64,000 nt of DNA from Eopsaltria australis (lineage: Eukaryota > Chordata > Aves > Passeriformes > Petroicidae): assembly GCA_034509425.1 (NCBI GenBank), contig JAVTVJ010000490.1, forward strand, positions 434,001-498,000, given 5' to 3'. The translations under genes were made by a program, and so were the position numbers. This document shows positions 13,601 through 23,830 of the stretch, piece after piece. How positions within the stretch are numbered: the first letter of the stretch is position 1; the number at the start of each line of letters is the position of its first letter. A model generated the notes under the pieces. It was not told the DNA's origin, made no database searches, and saw nothing but the letters and a program-made list of their open reading frames with translations.

Positions 13601-16452
13601 AAAACATCTGATACATCATTAAAACTGGATTCACTCAGATCTTGCACAAGAGGCCTAAAACCTATCCAAATGTCAAATGGGAACCCAATTTGTCCCCAAA
13701 TGGGGACCCATAGAAAAGGGCTCTGGAACTCACCTGGAGGGACATATTTGATATTTTCTGATATTTCCCTTTAACCAAGAGCCACCTCATCCCTCTGAGA
13801 GGTCCTCCAGTGTTTCAAAGAGACAAAGTTGGCACCTGATTCAGCCAGATTTCACCCTTGTGTGATGCTTGTGGTAATTATTAAAACTGTTACTCAAGTG
13901 ATTTCATTGCATTGTAGAAATTCCTCAGGGTTATGGACATAGCAAGGACCTTGCTGTGTTAAATGTGACACCAAGAGCTGGCCGTGCCCTTCCTCCAGCG
14001 AGGATTCTTTCTCTAGAGCTTCACCACCGACAGCAGTGGGAATACTTAAGACTTTAAGTTCTTTCAGGAGCTTTAAAGAGGAATAAAAACCCCCATTAAA
14101 CATGGAAAAGGGGGTTATCCTTGTATGGGCACGACTGCAAGCCATGTCTGAAAATCATTTGAGCAAGAAATGAGCAACTGGATCCTTGCCATGATTCCAT
14201 GTGGAGACTCACTCCATCCAGTTGATCAGGATTGTCTTCTCCTGCATTCCTGAGTCTCTGAGTATTGATCTCAGGGATCTTGGTGTGTTTCTTGAAAGAA
14301 CAAGGCTTACATTTCTCGTGCCATATCCACACACAGGTACCTCTGTTTCCGTGTTAATCTTGATCAACCTCACCCATAAATCCAGCCAGAAGGATTCATC
14401 ACCCTACGAGTTTTATAAAAGGATATGACTGGGAGAAGAGTCCCCTGAATGAAGGAAAAGCTGCAGCATGAGCTTTGCCCTAAAAGAGTATCCGAAGAGG
14501 AGTGACCTTATAAGCAACCCAGACAACACAAATCTTTGGTTGGACTTTGCAACCCAGCTGCAAGGAGAAAAGCCCTGGGCACAAGACTGTGGGAATGATT
14601 TGTTTAATCCTTAGATAGTCACAATTTGGGGGTTGTTTTGCTCTGTTTCAATACAACTTTTAAGATTGCAAGGCTCTGGACAGTGCAATAAACATAGATA
14701 AATCACAAGAGAAAGTCATGGAAAACCTTCCTGGTTCCAGGGCACTTGATGTCTGTGCTCAGGCAGCTCCAGGCCTCTTTTACCAATTCCCATGAGTTCA
14801 TGGAATCCTGTCGCGTGTGAGTTTCCAGTCCCGGAGGTGGATGTTTAAATGCAATAAAAAATTGTCTGGATTTATTCCTCCCTTTTGCATTTTCATGAAC
14901 GACCTTATATTAATTGGAAGCATGCAACTTTGGGATATGGCTTTGTTTTCTTTTAATAATGAAAGGAAACAAATGCTGGTGTGCAACAGGCAGAAAACGG
15001 AAGACTAGGCAAGCTTAAATATTTACATGTATTCAAACTGTTGAATAACCAGAGGAAAAGGGAAAATAATGCTGCTTTGTGAGAACTTTTGCCAGTCTCT
15101 CAGGAGGATTTCAAGTTTTCTAGTGTATATAAGTGCCCATCTCCTTGCTGTGATGTTCATGCTGTCCTAATTGGGATTCCTGAAGGAAATTAGGAATGCA
15201 AGTGTTATTGCAGGTGTTTTAGAGAGGGTCAGAAGCTGTTTTATGCTGTTTGAGCAAATGACAAAAAGCAAAATAATTCAGCCATGTCCAGGTATTTCTG
15301 CATCTTGCAAAGGTTTTGTAAACCCTGAGAATTAGTTGGAGCTCTTTCCTCTGTGCCACTATGACTTTTATGGCAATTGATTTTTGATTAAAAATCAAAA
15401 AAACCTAACAAGGATGGTGGTGGAAAGACACTGTCTTGGGGAGGAAAAGGAGAAAAAGACCCCATGTTCCTGAAGGAAACAACTGGCAACAGGTGAGCAC
15501 AGAGGGAGGGTATGGCACTGCTCCCTGGGGAAATCCAGCTGGGCTGGGAAGGAGCTGGTCCTGCCTGCTCCAGCCCCAGAGCTGTGACTGAGGGCTGTGT
15601 GCCTCAGGACACAGCTGGGCTTTTGGGGACAGTCCCAGCTGCAGCTGGGGGAAGGTTCTGACTGTGATTCATCCCCAGCTGCCTGTCCCCTGGGCAGATG
15701 GGTGGAGCAGAGGGGAAAATAATCTTATCAGGCTCACTGCTGGCACTGGAAAAGCTTGGCCTGATGCCCACACCTAACAATGCCACAGACACATCCATTG
15801 TGTGGAGAGGCCCAACTGGACGTGGAGGGCAGGGAGTGATAACACTGCTAGACCCAGGAACTGGGCCCCAGCAGGGTCAGGTATCCAAATCTATAGATTC
15901 CAAATCCCTGATCATCAACATCCAGCCCAGAGCAGCCAGAGGGCCAGAAGCCCCTTGGGCAAGTGGGCATGGAGATAATGGGAGACCTTGTTCTGCCTTC
16001 CCTTGCACAGGGGTCTAGCCTGGCAAGTATCTGTAGATAAGAGCAGGATGAATGTCTCTTGTTTCAGAAACCAAGTGCACAAAGAGCAGCCAAACAGGCA
16101 GGTTTGAGGTTGCCTGGATAAAAGTGTGTACATGCACTGGGGAGTCCTAAAAGGCTTGGTGCTGGGTGAAAAAGGGCTTCCCGTGGCAGCTGCGAATAGC
16201 AGAGGTGCCCCACAGGCTTGGAGACTTTGAGAAAGGCGTGCTAATGAATTTAGTGACCAGTCATAACCTTTTTGCCCAGGGGTTCAGAGGAAGATGGGAG
16301 ATTTGCTTCTCATTATCTTAGAGGTGGAGATCCTCACCGCACCTGGAAATATTGCATTGTGGGGTTGGGGTTGTCCTGTTACTCTTGGAGGATCAGCAGG
16401 TGGTTCAGAGTGCACAGGGAGGATTCCTCCTTTCCTTCCCAGGCTTGTAGGC

Positions 16453-16740
16453 TGCCATAGATTCATAGAAAGACTTGGGTTGAAAGAGACCTTAAAATCA
16501 TCTTATTCCAACCATCCTGTCATGGGCAGGCTATCCCAGGTTGCTCCAAACCCTCTCCAATCTGGTCTTGGACACTTCCAGGGATTCAGGGGCAGCCACA
16601 GCTTCTCTGGGCAACCTGTGCCAGGGCCTCCCCACCTGCACAAGGAAGAATTTCTTCCTAGTATCTAATCTAAACTTTTAGCTTAAAAAGTATCCTATCA
16701 CTATGTGCTCAACTAAAGAGTTGCTCTGCCTCTTTTTATA
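16453..16740 (-). mobile_element. CR1 LINE 3' region
   Basis: Starts at CCATAGATTCATAGAAAGAC and continues through AGGTTGCTCCAAACCCTCTC, ACACTTCCAGGGATTCAGGG and TATCTAATCTAAAC. This is the reverse complement of CR1. It lies about 0.6 kb upstream of the CpG-island promoter. Confidence 0.88.
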
Positions 16741-16929
16741 AAACACCTGTAATGCACTGTGTGCACAATGCAGTTTGTACCTGGGCAGTGAGGCAAGCCT
16801 GTTGCTCCTGAAAGTTTTTAGGCAGTAGAGTGAGCATTTTACCTAATACCAGGCAGGATAGGGTGGTGATGAAGGGATTATTAATGCTCCTGGGGGGCTC
16901 CGGGGGGCTGTGCCCATTGCACCTAATTT

Positions 16930-17230
16930 TGGAAAACGATCCCCACCTGCACCCAGAGCCTGGGCAGGGAGAATCCTCTTGTTCCTGGAAACTTTGGAGG
17001 CAGTGGAATTTCCAGTGTATGGGAGACTGGAGGAGGATCCCCGTTATTTCTGGAAGCTGGTGTGGAAGGCGTCCCCACTGCTGGGGGAAGAGGGATCTCC
17101 ATCACTCGCAGTGCTCGGGGAGGGGGTTCCCCACTGCTGCCGGAGGAGTGCGGGCGGTGCGGTCCCGCTTGCACCCAGCGCCTGATGGAGAGGGGAACCC
17201 CTGTGCCGCTCGGAGCAGGGACAGAGGCCG
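16930..17230. repeat. Decayed minisatellite flanking the CpG island
   Basis: Diverged copies of a GGATCCCC-type unit of roughly 30-50 bp follow one another here. The clearest pair is GATCCCCACCTGCACCCAG near 16940 and the related GGTCCCGCTTGCACCCAG near 17160, each followed by a similar CCTG...GAGA segment. Intermediate copies start near 17034, 17070, 17094 and 17122. It explains the repeated EIPLPP-like motifs in the long minus-strand open frame here. Confidence 0.55.
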
Positions 17231-17337
17231 CTGCCCCTCGCTGCTGGAGCCCGTGAGGGTCGCGCTCCCCCGGGGGCCCCCCGCCGCCTCCATCCCCGAG
17301 GCATCCTGGGCGGAGGGCGGGCTCGGCTCCCCCTTCT

Positions 17338-17356
17338 CCCTCCCTCCCTCCCTCCC
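17338..17356 (-). repeat. Five-run CCCT tract (quadruplex motif on the minus strand) at the beta promoter
   Basis: Five CCC runs separated by single T bases lie about 150 bp before the beta start codon. The G-rich strand is the minus strand. Confidence 0.8.
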
Positions 17357-17444
17357 TGCCGGGGGTTTGCCCTGGGACGCGCCGGCGGCGCCGGGCTCGG
17401 CTCCGGGACGGCGGGCAGGGGTCAAGGGCAGCAGGCGGGGGGCG

Positions 17445-17480
17445 ATGGCGGCGCCGGGGCAGCGCCGAGGGTCCGGCTGA
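17445..17480 (+). promoter_or_regulatory. Upstream ORF in the beta leader (11 codons)
   Basis: The ATG at 17445 has G at -3 and G at +4, a better context than the receptor ATG at 17505. It reads 11 codons (MAAPGQRRGSG) to a TGA at 17478-17480, leaving 24 nt before the receptor start. If transcription begins upstream of 17445, it should lower initiation at 17505 or make it depend on leaky scanning or reinitiation. Nothing suggests the peptide itself is functional. Confidence 0.5.
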
Positions 17481-17504
17481 GCCCCGGGCACCCCCCGAGC
17501 CCTC

Positions 17505-17570
17505 ATGGCGGGGCGGGCGCCTCAGCGCAGCCTCCCCGCGGCAGCGGCCGCCGCGCTCCTGCTCTTGCCC
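17505..17570 (+). CDS. CRHR2: CRHR2 beta-type isoform, coding exon 1 (signal peptide)
   Basis: This exon encodes 22 residues: a basic start (MAGRAPQRS), then an alanine and leucine run ending in LLLLP. That is the n-region and most of the h-region of a cleavable signal peptide for ER targeting of the receptor. The exon ends in phase 0 at CCC followed by a perfect GTAAGT donor. The start codon has G at +4 but C at -3, so its context is moderate. It sits inside the CpG island, as expected for a housekeeping-like first exon. The assignment rests on joining it to the exon at 30316: the joined product has the length (53 residues before the common exon) and layout of mammalian CRHR2-beta, whose first two exons also encode signal peptide and linker. 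On its own the exon resembles the signal peptide of other class B receptors such as ADCYAP1R1, so the join needs transcript proof. Confidence 0.8.
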
Positions 17571-17575
17571 GTAAG

Positions 17576-17640
17576 TGCCGGGGACGGGGACGGGGCGGGG
17601 GGTGCGGGACAGGGACCGGGACCGCGACCGGGAGGGAGCG
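17576..17640. repeat. Short GGGAC-type tandem repeat at the start of beta intron 1
   Basis: Irregular GGGACGGGGAC and GGGACCGGGACC units follow directly after the donor site. They are part of the CpG island and contain further G-run clusters. Confidence 0.55.
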
Positions 17641-18519
17641 GGGGGGACGCGGGGAGCACAGCGGAGCTGCCCGGGCGCTCGGGGCTCCATGCGGGGACCG
17701 TGCCCCGCGCCCTCGCAGGTGCGTGCCCGGCTCTGGGACACCCCGGGCGGGCTACGCTCCCTGCCAGGTGCTGCCCGTGCTCGGGGATCCGTCCCCATGG
17801 CCCTTTCCTGCTCCATCACAGGTGCGCTCAGAGACACCCTCTGCCCGCTCGCCTCTAGGTCCCCTCGGAGCCCCTTGGCCCTTTTTAGTGTCCCCTTCCC
17901 CGTGAAACAGCCGCTTGTCCCTGCCAGAAGAGGTCCCAGCACGGGGACCGCACTGGGTGGCAGCTCCTTGCCCCAGCGGGAAGGGGCTTTCCCTCCATCC
18001 GCCCGCTCCCCGCCGGTGCCCGCTGTCCCTGGGCTGTGTCCCGGTGCCTCTCCTCGCACCATGTGCTCCGGCAGGCATCAGCAGCCAGGGGTGGCGAAGG
18101 GCAGGGCTCGGCCCACGCACTCAGCCAGGCAATTGCTCCGAGTTCCTGCGGAGTGAAATGAGCACGGAGCTTTTCCGCATGGTCCTTCCCCATCGCGAGC
18201 ATCCCCCCGCGGGAGGTGCTGGGATGAGGTGGAGATCAGGTTGGCCTCTGTCGGACTGGACTTAAAAAAGCTTTCCCAATGCTTTTTGGTGGATTGTTTG
18301 TTTTGAGCGATAATTTCAAGTGTGGTTAAGCCAGACTTGAAAAGAAAACGGGAGAGGTTAAGCAGGACTATCTTTGATCCTGTCCAGAATTTGTAAAGGC
18401 TGTTCCCCCTGCTGCAAAAAAGTGACAGGGACCCTTTTGAACTGCAGTGTAATTGGTCTGTCTTTAACATTTCCTTAGATAAAGAAAGAAAATCTGTTCT
18501 GTTTCCTTAAGTTCTGTCT

Positions 18520-18590
18520 ATTTCGCTTTGCTTTGGGTTTTGTTTGTTTGTGGGGTTTTGTTTGTTTATTTTGGGGCTTTGTTTTTTCTC
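18520..18590 (+). repeat. TTTG-rich low-complexity tract
   Basis: Repeated GTTTTGTTTGTTTG-like units near the 5' end of beta intron 1, just downstream of the CpG island. Confidence 0.7.
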
Positions 18591-21500
18591 CCCTCTCTAA
18601 TGTAGAAAGAAAGAGAAAAACCAGGTCAACAACAGGCTTCAGAGACAAGCAACAATTTAATTTAATTTTTTTTTTTGCAGTAGCTTTCTTAGAAGTGAGA
18701 GAACACTTTCTCACCTCCACCAGTGTCGGGCTTTTTTATCACCAAAAAAAGGGAAGAGATCAGTGCACATGGGATCACAGTGGCATGGGTCTACACACTT
18801 GCTGTTTTCAACACCAAACCACTTCTTCCTAATCTTTGTTGCTTCGTCCCTTTACTCTTCCAGGCTGTGTTTTCTATTTTTGATTTATTTTGGTCCATAA
18901 AAATACCTCAACTTGTCTTTAGAGTGGGGGACTTGCCAGTAAGGTTATCAAAAGCACTCAGGTACTGAATATTTAACCAGACGAATCCGTTCTCAGTGAA
19001 TCAAGAAATGTCATGAGCTTCCTCTGGGGATATAATCTCTGGATTTTCCAGGCTTCCAGTTCTGCTGCAACTTTGCATTTGAATTATTTCTGCAAATTTT
19101 AGTAGCTGTGTCGCTGATTTAAAAACAAAACTGCCTCAAAAGAAAGGGGAAAAAAGGTAGATTAAGGATAAAAACGTGAAGGTTCCATAAAATGTATTTA
19201 GTCCAAGAAATATGAACTCTGAGTGTGTTCTGGGTGTTTTTATAGAGGAGCTTGTTTGGGTGGAACATGCTGGTGTCTGACAGTGCCTCGTGTACACCTG
19301 TGTGGGAATCAACATTTTGAATCTTCAGCCTCGGACCAGCTCTGGTTGCTCCAACTGCAGCAGAAGCTTTTGCTGCTCCTTTGGGGAGTGTTTTAATCCT
19401 TGGATGTTGTCAGTAAATCTGGATCTCTGCTTTACAGCTGGAGGAAACTTTGCACCAAGAAGCTTAAGAGCAGTGTTTTAAAACTTTGGCTCTGATCCAA
19501 AGCTCTTGAGTTCTTGTTTAACATGAAAACACTCGAAAGTGGACTCGAAGTCAGTGACTTTATTCACATTTGTGGGTTTGAGGAAAGGAATAGCTGCTTG
19601 TGGGAGCAGGCCCTTACCCAATTAAGGGAGTTGAAGTTTTCACAGCAGCCGAGCAATTGTGTTTTATGGGAGCTGCAGGTTTGCAACGCCCACGAGATGA
19701 GGCAATTTTCTGGTACAGAATTAGATCTGCCACATGAAAATGCTGGTGCAAATGACCTGACAGATTTCACAGGGCTGGTCAGCAAAAGGGTGAAGACTTG
19801 CACTGAGATTTATGCTCTCATAAAGGGATTCTGGACGTATGATACACTTGAAAGCACATTGGGAATGTGGGAAACAAAAAACAAACCGTAAAATGAAGGC
19901 AAATTACTCTTACGACATTTTTATATAAAGTCCTTGCTAAGTTCACGTAATTTGGAGAAGGAGGGAGGTTTTTCATCAAAACCAAAAGCAAAGCTTGCTA
20001 TCATTTATTTGTTCTCCTGGAGCTGTTCAAAGAGCCAGGGCAGTGTGAGTGTATCAGCCAGTGATGACAAGTTAAATAGTATTCCTGGTCTGAGACTGGC
20101 AAAATTCAGCCCTATTGTGAATTAATGCAGCATAAACATCTCATCAGGAGAAGCCTTTCCTGGGGCAGTGCTTTGTCAGGGTTTAGTCTGTGACCATCTC
20201 ATGGCAATTACTGGAGGTTGGAGGGAGGTGGCTGTGTGCTGGTGTTGGCTGGCTGCAATTTTGCCATAAAACATCTCAGTGCTGATGTTCCTCCCTGCCC
20301 TTAGCCAGCAAGAAAGCAGCTTTAGCTTTTGTGCATATAAGGCATCTGCTTACATATTATTATCTTGTCAAGAGCAGAGGAAAAGCCATGATTAAGTCCT
20401 CTAAACTCTGTGACCTTCTTATTCCAAACCAGAGCATGGTTGTGGAGGAAGAGAGAGCAGGGATCTCTTTGCAGGCTGTGCATTGTCAGGTGTAGAATTT
20501 TCATTTCAGTCTCACAGGTTCTAACTCCACTGGTACATCCATATCTCCAGGAAAGCTCTCCAGCCTTCAGAAAAAAATGCCAGAGAGTGACTCGTGCTCA
20601 TGTGATGGAGCTCCTACAGCTTCTAAAATAGAGAGATGCTGTGCAGGCTATGCACAGAGCTGGTCCATGGTGCTCCCCAGCTCCCAGATGATTCCCAGGA
20701 ACTGTTTGAGGGACCACCAGATTGCTTGGGGCAGAAATGTGGCCAGGAGCCATTCTGAAAATGGAACAGTAGAAATGATAAAGGACTTAAAACAAATCTT
20801 TGCACTGCTTGATTTGTTGGCTTAGATGGAGAGTGCTGTGCTGCCATTGCTCTGGGCTCACCATGAGTGCCCCAGGGAGGTATTTTCCTCTAAGGCCAAC
20901 TCTTCCTTGCTTTGAATTTGGTGATCAGCTCTCTTTGTGTCAGGGATTACTGCGGGTTCTTGCTGCTGATGTGCTGATCTGAGAGCTTCTCCATGAGTAA
21001 AACAGGGTAGTGGATGATATGAACTTTTTAAGTATGCATTTTTCTGTTTTCTTTTTATTTTCATTTTGCCCCATATATTAGTAAACCAAATATTTAAAAA
21101 ATATTGTATTAGAACAAACATTTGCACATTTCTAGACTCTTTTAATAGTTCTGCAGATCTTGTTTTTCGGGGAGAGGGGGAGGTGAGGAAATGTGGGTGG
21201 TAACAACAGGCTGCACATGCTGCTGAATCTGTTCCTTTTTAGTTTATATCACTTTCAGGTTTTGCAGCCCTGCAAACCCAAGAAGATTTAGAGGGAAAGC
21301 TGATTTACTCTAGGTTAAAAATTTATCCAGCAGATGACTTTTTTGCAAGAATTTTCTTTTCCACACCATGTCTGTAAATTGCAACAGATCATGTCCATAT
21401 CCTTCTTTCTGTTAATTTAGAGCATTTTTAATCCCAAATATTGTCTGTTCTTCCTTAAAGTGCAAACCTTAATTGTTGGATGTAAAGCTGGAGCTGTCCA

Positions 21501-23587
21501 GCGAGCCACTGGCACCTCCCTGCCTCCTGTGGATATTCAATGACTTGTGTTAAAGCATTGCATAAACATCATTGTCTTTGCCTCCCTATCTTTCTATTCA
21601 TGACAACTAAACACTCTGTGATGGTTTGCTTTATTAAACAATTTCTTTATACAGAATTTCTTTTACTGCTAGTAATTCTTTTGATCTTAACAGCTTTGGA
21701 AATAGCTGTATTTGATTTGAGTTGGCAAGTGTTGGGTGAAGCGTTTTAATTTTTTTCTCTGAGGAGTTGGATACATTTGTCTGTGGTCCTTGTTACAAGA
21801 GAAGACAAATAGAAAGTAGATCAGTCAACAGACAGAACTGTCCTTCAGGTGATTGTCTGCTTGAATCTCATCAGTCATGTCCAAATACATGAAAATTTCA
21901 TTTCCAGGTTGTGGTGCCAGCGTGGGGATATTTGTTAGATGCTCCCAGCAATGCTCTTTGTGTGCTAAGCACTGCTCAGTTCTCTGGCCCTGGGTTCATC
22001 TGGGTTGACCCTCACAAGCAGATGTTCTTCTGGATCTTCTCAAAGGCTGGTCCATTTGGAAAGGGCTGTGGAAGGGAGAGAGAAAACCACCTCAGAGAGA
22101 TGAATTTCTATGTTTTATCCTAATTTCTGGCTCCCAAGTCCCTCACTGCTGTGCAGGGGAGCCCACGTTTGAGAGTCTGGTGCTGGGAGTGTGCTGCTCC
22201 TTCCCCACATTGGCAGCTCTGTTGTGGAGCTCAACGGGCGGAGAACTTGGAATCTGCCTTTCCAAACATCCCTTAAGCCTCATGTGCCTGCACAGAAACT
22301 CAGCATGTTTTCACTAAATAAGAAAGAAAATCCATTTGATAGTTCAAGAGCTGAAAAGTGCTTCTTCCACGGAGCTGTAAGAAAATGAAACTAATTAAAC
22401 GAAGGCAATTAAAGCTCTATAAACTTTTGCATAATGCTGGCTGAGTAACTGTCCACTCTGGGCTGTGTATGCCGGGAAAGTAAATAGTGAGTAATGCAGA
22501 TGGAGATTAAAATACATTAGCTGTCCTCACTGCAATGCTAAACCCTTGCCCTGGTAATAGCAGCTGAAGTGCCAGAGGGCTGGAGAGGAGCCACTTATCC
22601 CCGAGGGCTGTGGGATAATCCCTGCTGCTGTTCCCCAGCTCCCTGGGATGCAGGACTTGCTCAGTGCTGTTCTCTCTGCACTGCCATGGTTTGGGAAGTG
22701 CTGTCCCCTGGCTGGGGTGGCTTTTCCAGTGCAAAGGAAGGAGGAAAGGAGGCGAAAGGGAAGGAAAGGAAGTGTGCTGATGGGCCTGAACAGGTTTCCT
22801 GTGGGGCTGCCAGCCAGGCTCTGCTCGCTGAGGTATCAATTCCCTTTGAGTGGCAGGAGCAGATCCCAGGCCTGGGCATGGCTTGGGTTTCAGGGGGCTG
22901 ATGCCAGCAGGGGCTCCTGAGCCACACCAGGGCTGTGCTGGGCAGTGTGGCCATCACAGCTCTTCCCTTGCTGCTTCCTTGTTTTGTGAGCAAACATCCC
23001 TGCCAGGGACCAGGCTGCTCTTTCTGCTCTCAGTTGGCTCTTTCAAAGTAGAGAGGAAGCCCAGGGTGTCCCTCTGGCCACTGAGAATGGTGTCTCACAG
23101 CTCAGAAAAGAATTTTGACCAGGTGTGCTTCCAGTCAGATGCACTGAAGATCTTTCCTCATCCTGCCTCAACACCCACCTGCTGGGAGATCAGCTGTATG
23201 GTTCACTTTGAACTTGAGACACCTTCCATGGTGTAAAAATACCTTACTTTATCAAAACAAGTGCCTTCACGAGGATTTTGAAGTCTTGTCAGACTTGCAG
23301 TATTTCTTTCCTTCAGAAAGACAGAAAAAAAATATTAAAAGAAAATTCCATCTCTAAATGCAGAAATAATTTAAAAATGGCTTTTCATATTTGGCATAAT
23401 ATTTTAATTATGATTATGGGAACAGAGTCAAAAATCTTAGAAACATGAGTGAAAGAAATCTCAAAGCCTCTGGATTGCTGATTATTGTTCAAGATAGAAT
23501 CTGTAAGCTGTTTGCACATTGCCAATGGAAAGGTTTGGGGAGTAATTGTTGTCTATAATTCATTTTACCACAGAGACTAGGGATCCT

Positions 23588-23830
23588 ATAGAATGAAGGA
23601 ATGAAATAATAGTCTGTGTTGGAAGGGATTGCCAGAAGTCTCTTATCCAGCCACCTTCTCAAAGCAGGGTTAATTCCAAAACCAAATCATTCTTGCCCAG
23701 TTAGGCTGTGAAAATCTGCAAAGGTGGAGCTCTCACCACATCTCTGAAGTGTCTTCTTACAACATCTCTTTTCCAATGTTCAGTGGTTGTCATGGTGCAT
23801 AAATTTTTCTTTATGTTTTGCGAGATTTTC
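23588..23830 (-). mobile_element. CR1 LINE fragment, old
   Basis: GAATGAAGGAATGAAATAAT, then GTTGGAAGGGATTGCCAGAA and CTCAAAGCAGGGTTAATTCC, reads as a diverged reverse-oriented CR1 3' region. Confidence 0.65.

Larger units (their letters stand above)
1..16930. other. Upstream intergenic DNA
   Basis: No gene, RNA gene or conserved coding exon could be recognised on either strand. Open frames are short and lack family motifs. In mammals the gene next to the CRHR2 promoter is INMT, but no INMT-like motif was seen. The region holds CR1 fragments, listed separately at 3501, 5540, 6590, 7518, 10513 and 16453. An AT-rich block near 9290-9560 looks less repetitive than its surroundings. Confidence 0.6.
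17300..17504 (+). promoter_or_regulatory. Probable beta promoter and 5' leader, TATA-less, GC-box type
   Basis: Tandem GGGCGG boxes (17308-17320) and five consecutive CCC runs (17338-17356) precede the beta start codon. No TATA box is visible. The transcription start cannot be fixed from sequence; it most likely lies between about 17330 and 17440. The leader then contains an upstream AUG at 17445. This is inference from composition and position. Confidence 0.55.
17040..18120. promoter_or_regulatory. CpG island around the CRHR2 beta-type first exon
   Basis: The base composition jumps to very GC-rich with frequent CG dinucleotides, against AT-rich flanks. It covers about 0.45 kb upstream and 0.55 kb downstream of beta exon 1. 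This is the only clear CpG island in the window. GC boxes are visible at 17308-17313 and 17315-17320, and more lie in the coding exon and early intron. Several long open frames on both strands here are by-products of GC richness. Confidence 0.85.

Noticed and set aside
15370..15402. Small AT inverted repeat (TTGATTTTT, GATT loop, AAAAATCAA)
   Set aside because: Nine-base A/T arms are common by chance in such sequence.
16830..17480. A 216-codon open frame on the plus strand ending at the beta uORF stop
   Set aside because: It is open because of GC richness and shows repeat-derived sequence. Only its last 11 codons are plausible as a leader uORF.
17505..17570. Signal-peptide exon as the start of ADCYAP1R1 or GHRHR
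   Set aside because: The LLLLP signal is similar, but no downstream exon of those receptors (for example RxLHCxRNYIH or FGIHY motifs) was found before CRHR2. The exon at 30316 instead matches CRHR2 beta in sequence and phase.
16923..18062. A 379-codon open frame on the minus strand
   Set aside because: It lies across the CpG island and minisatellite, where stop codons are depleted. The composition is P/G/R-rich with repeats and no domain, and it overlaps the real beta exon antisense.
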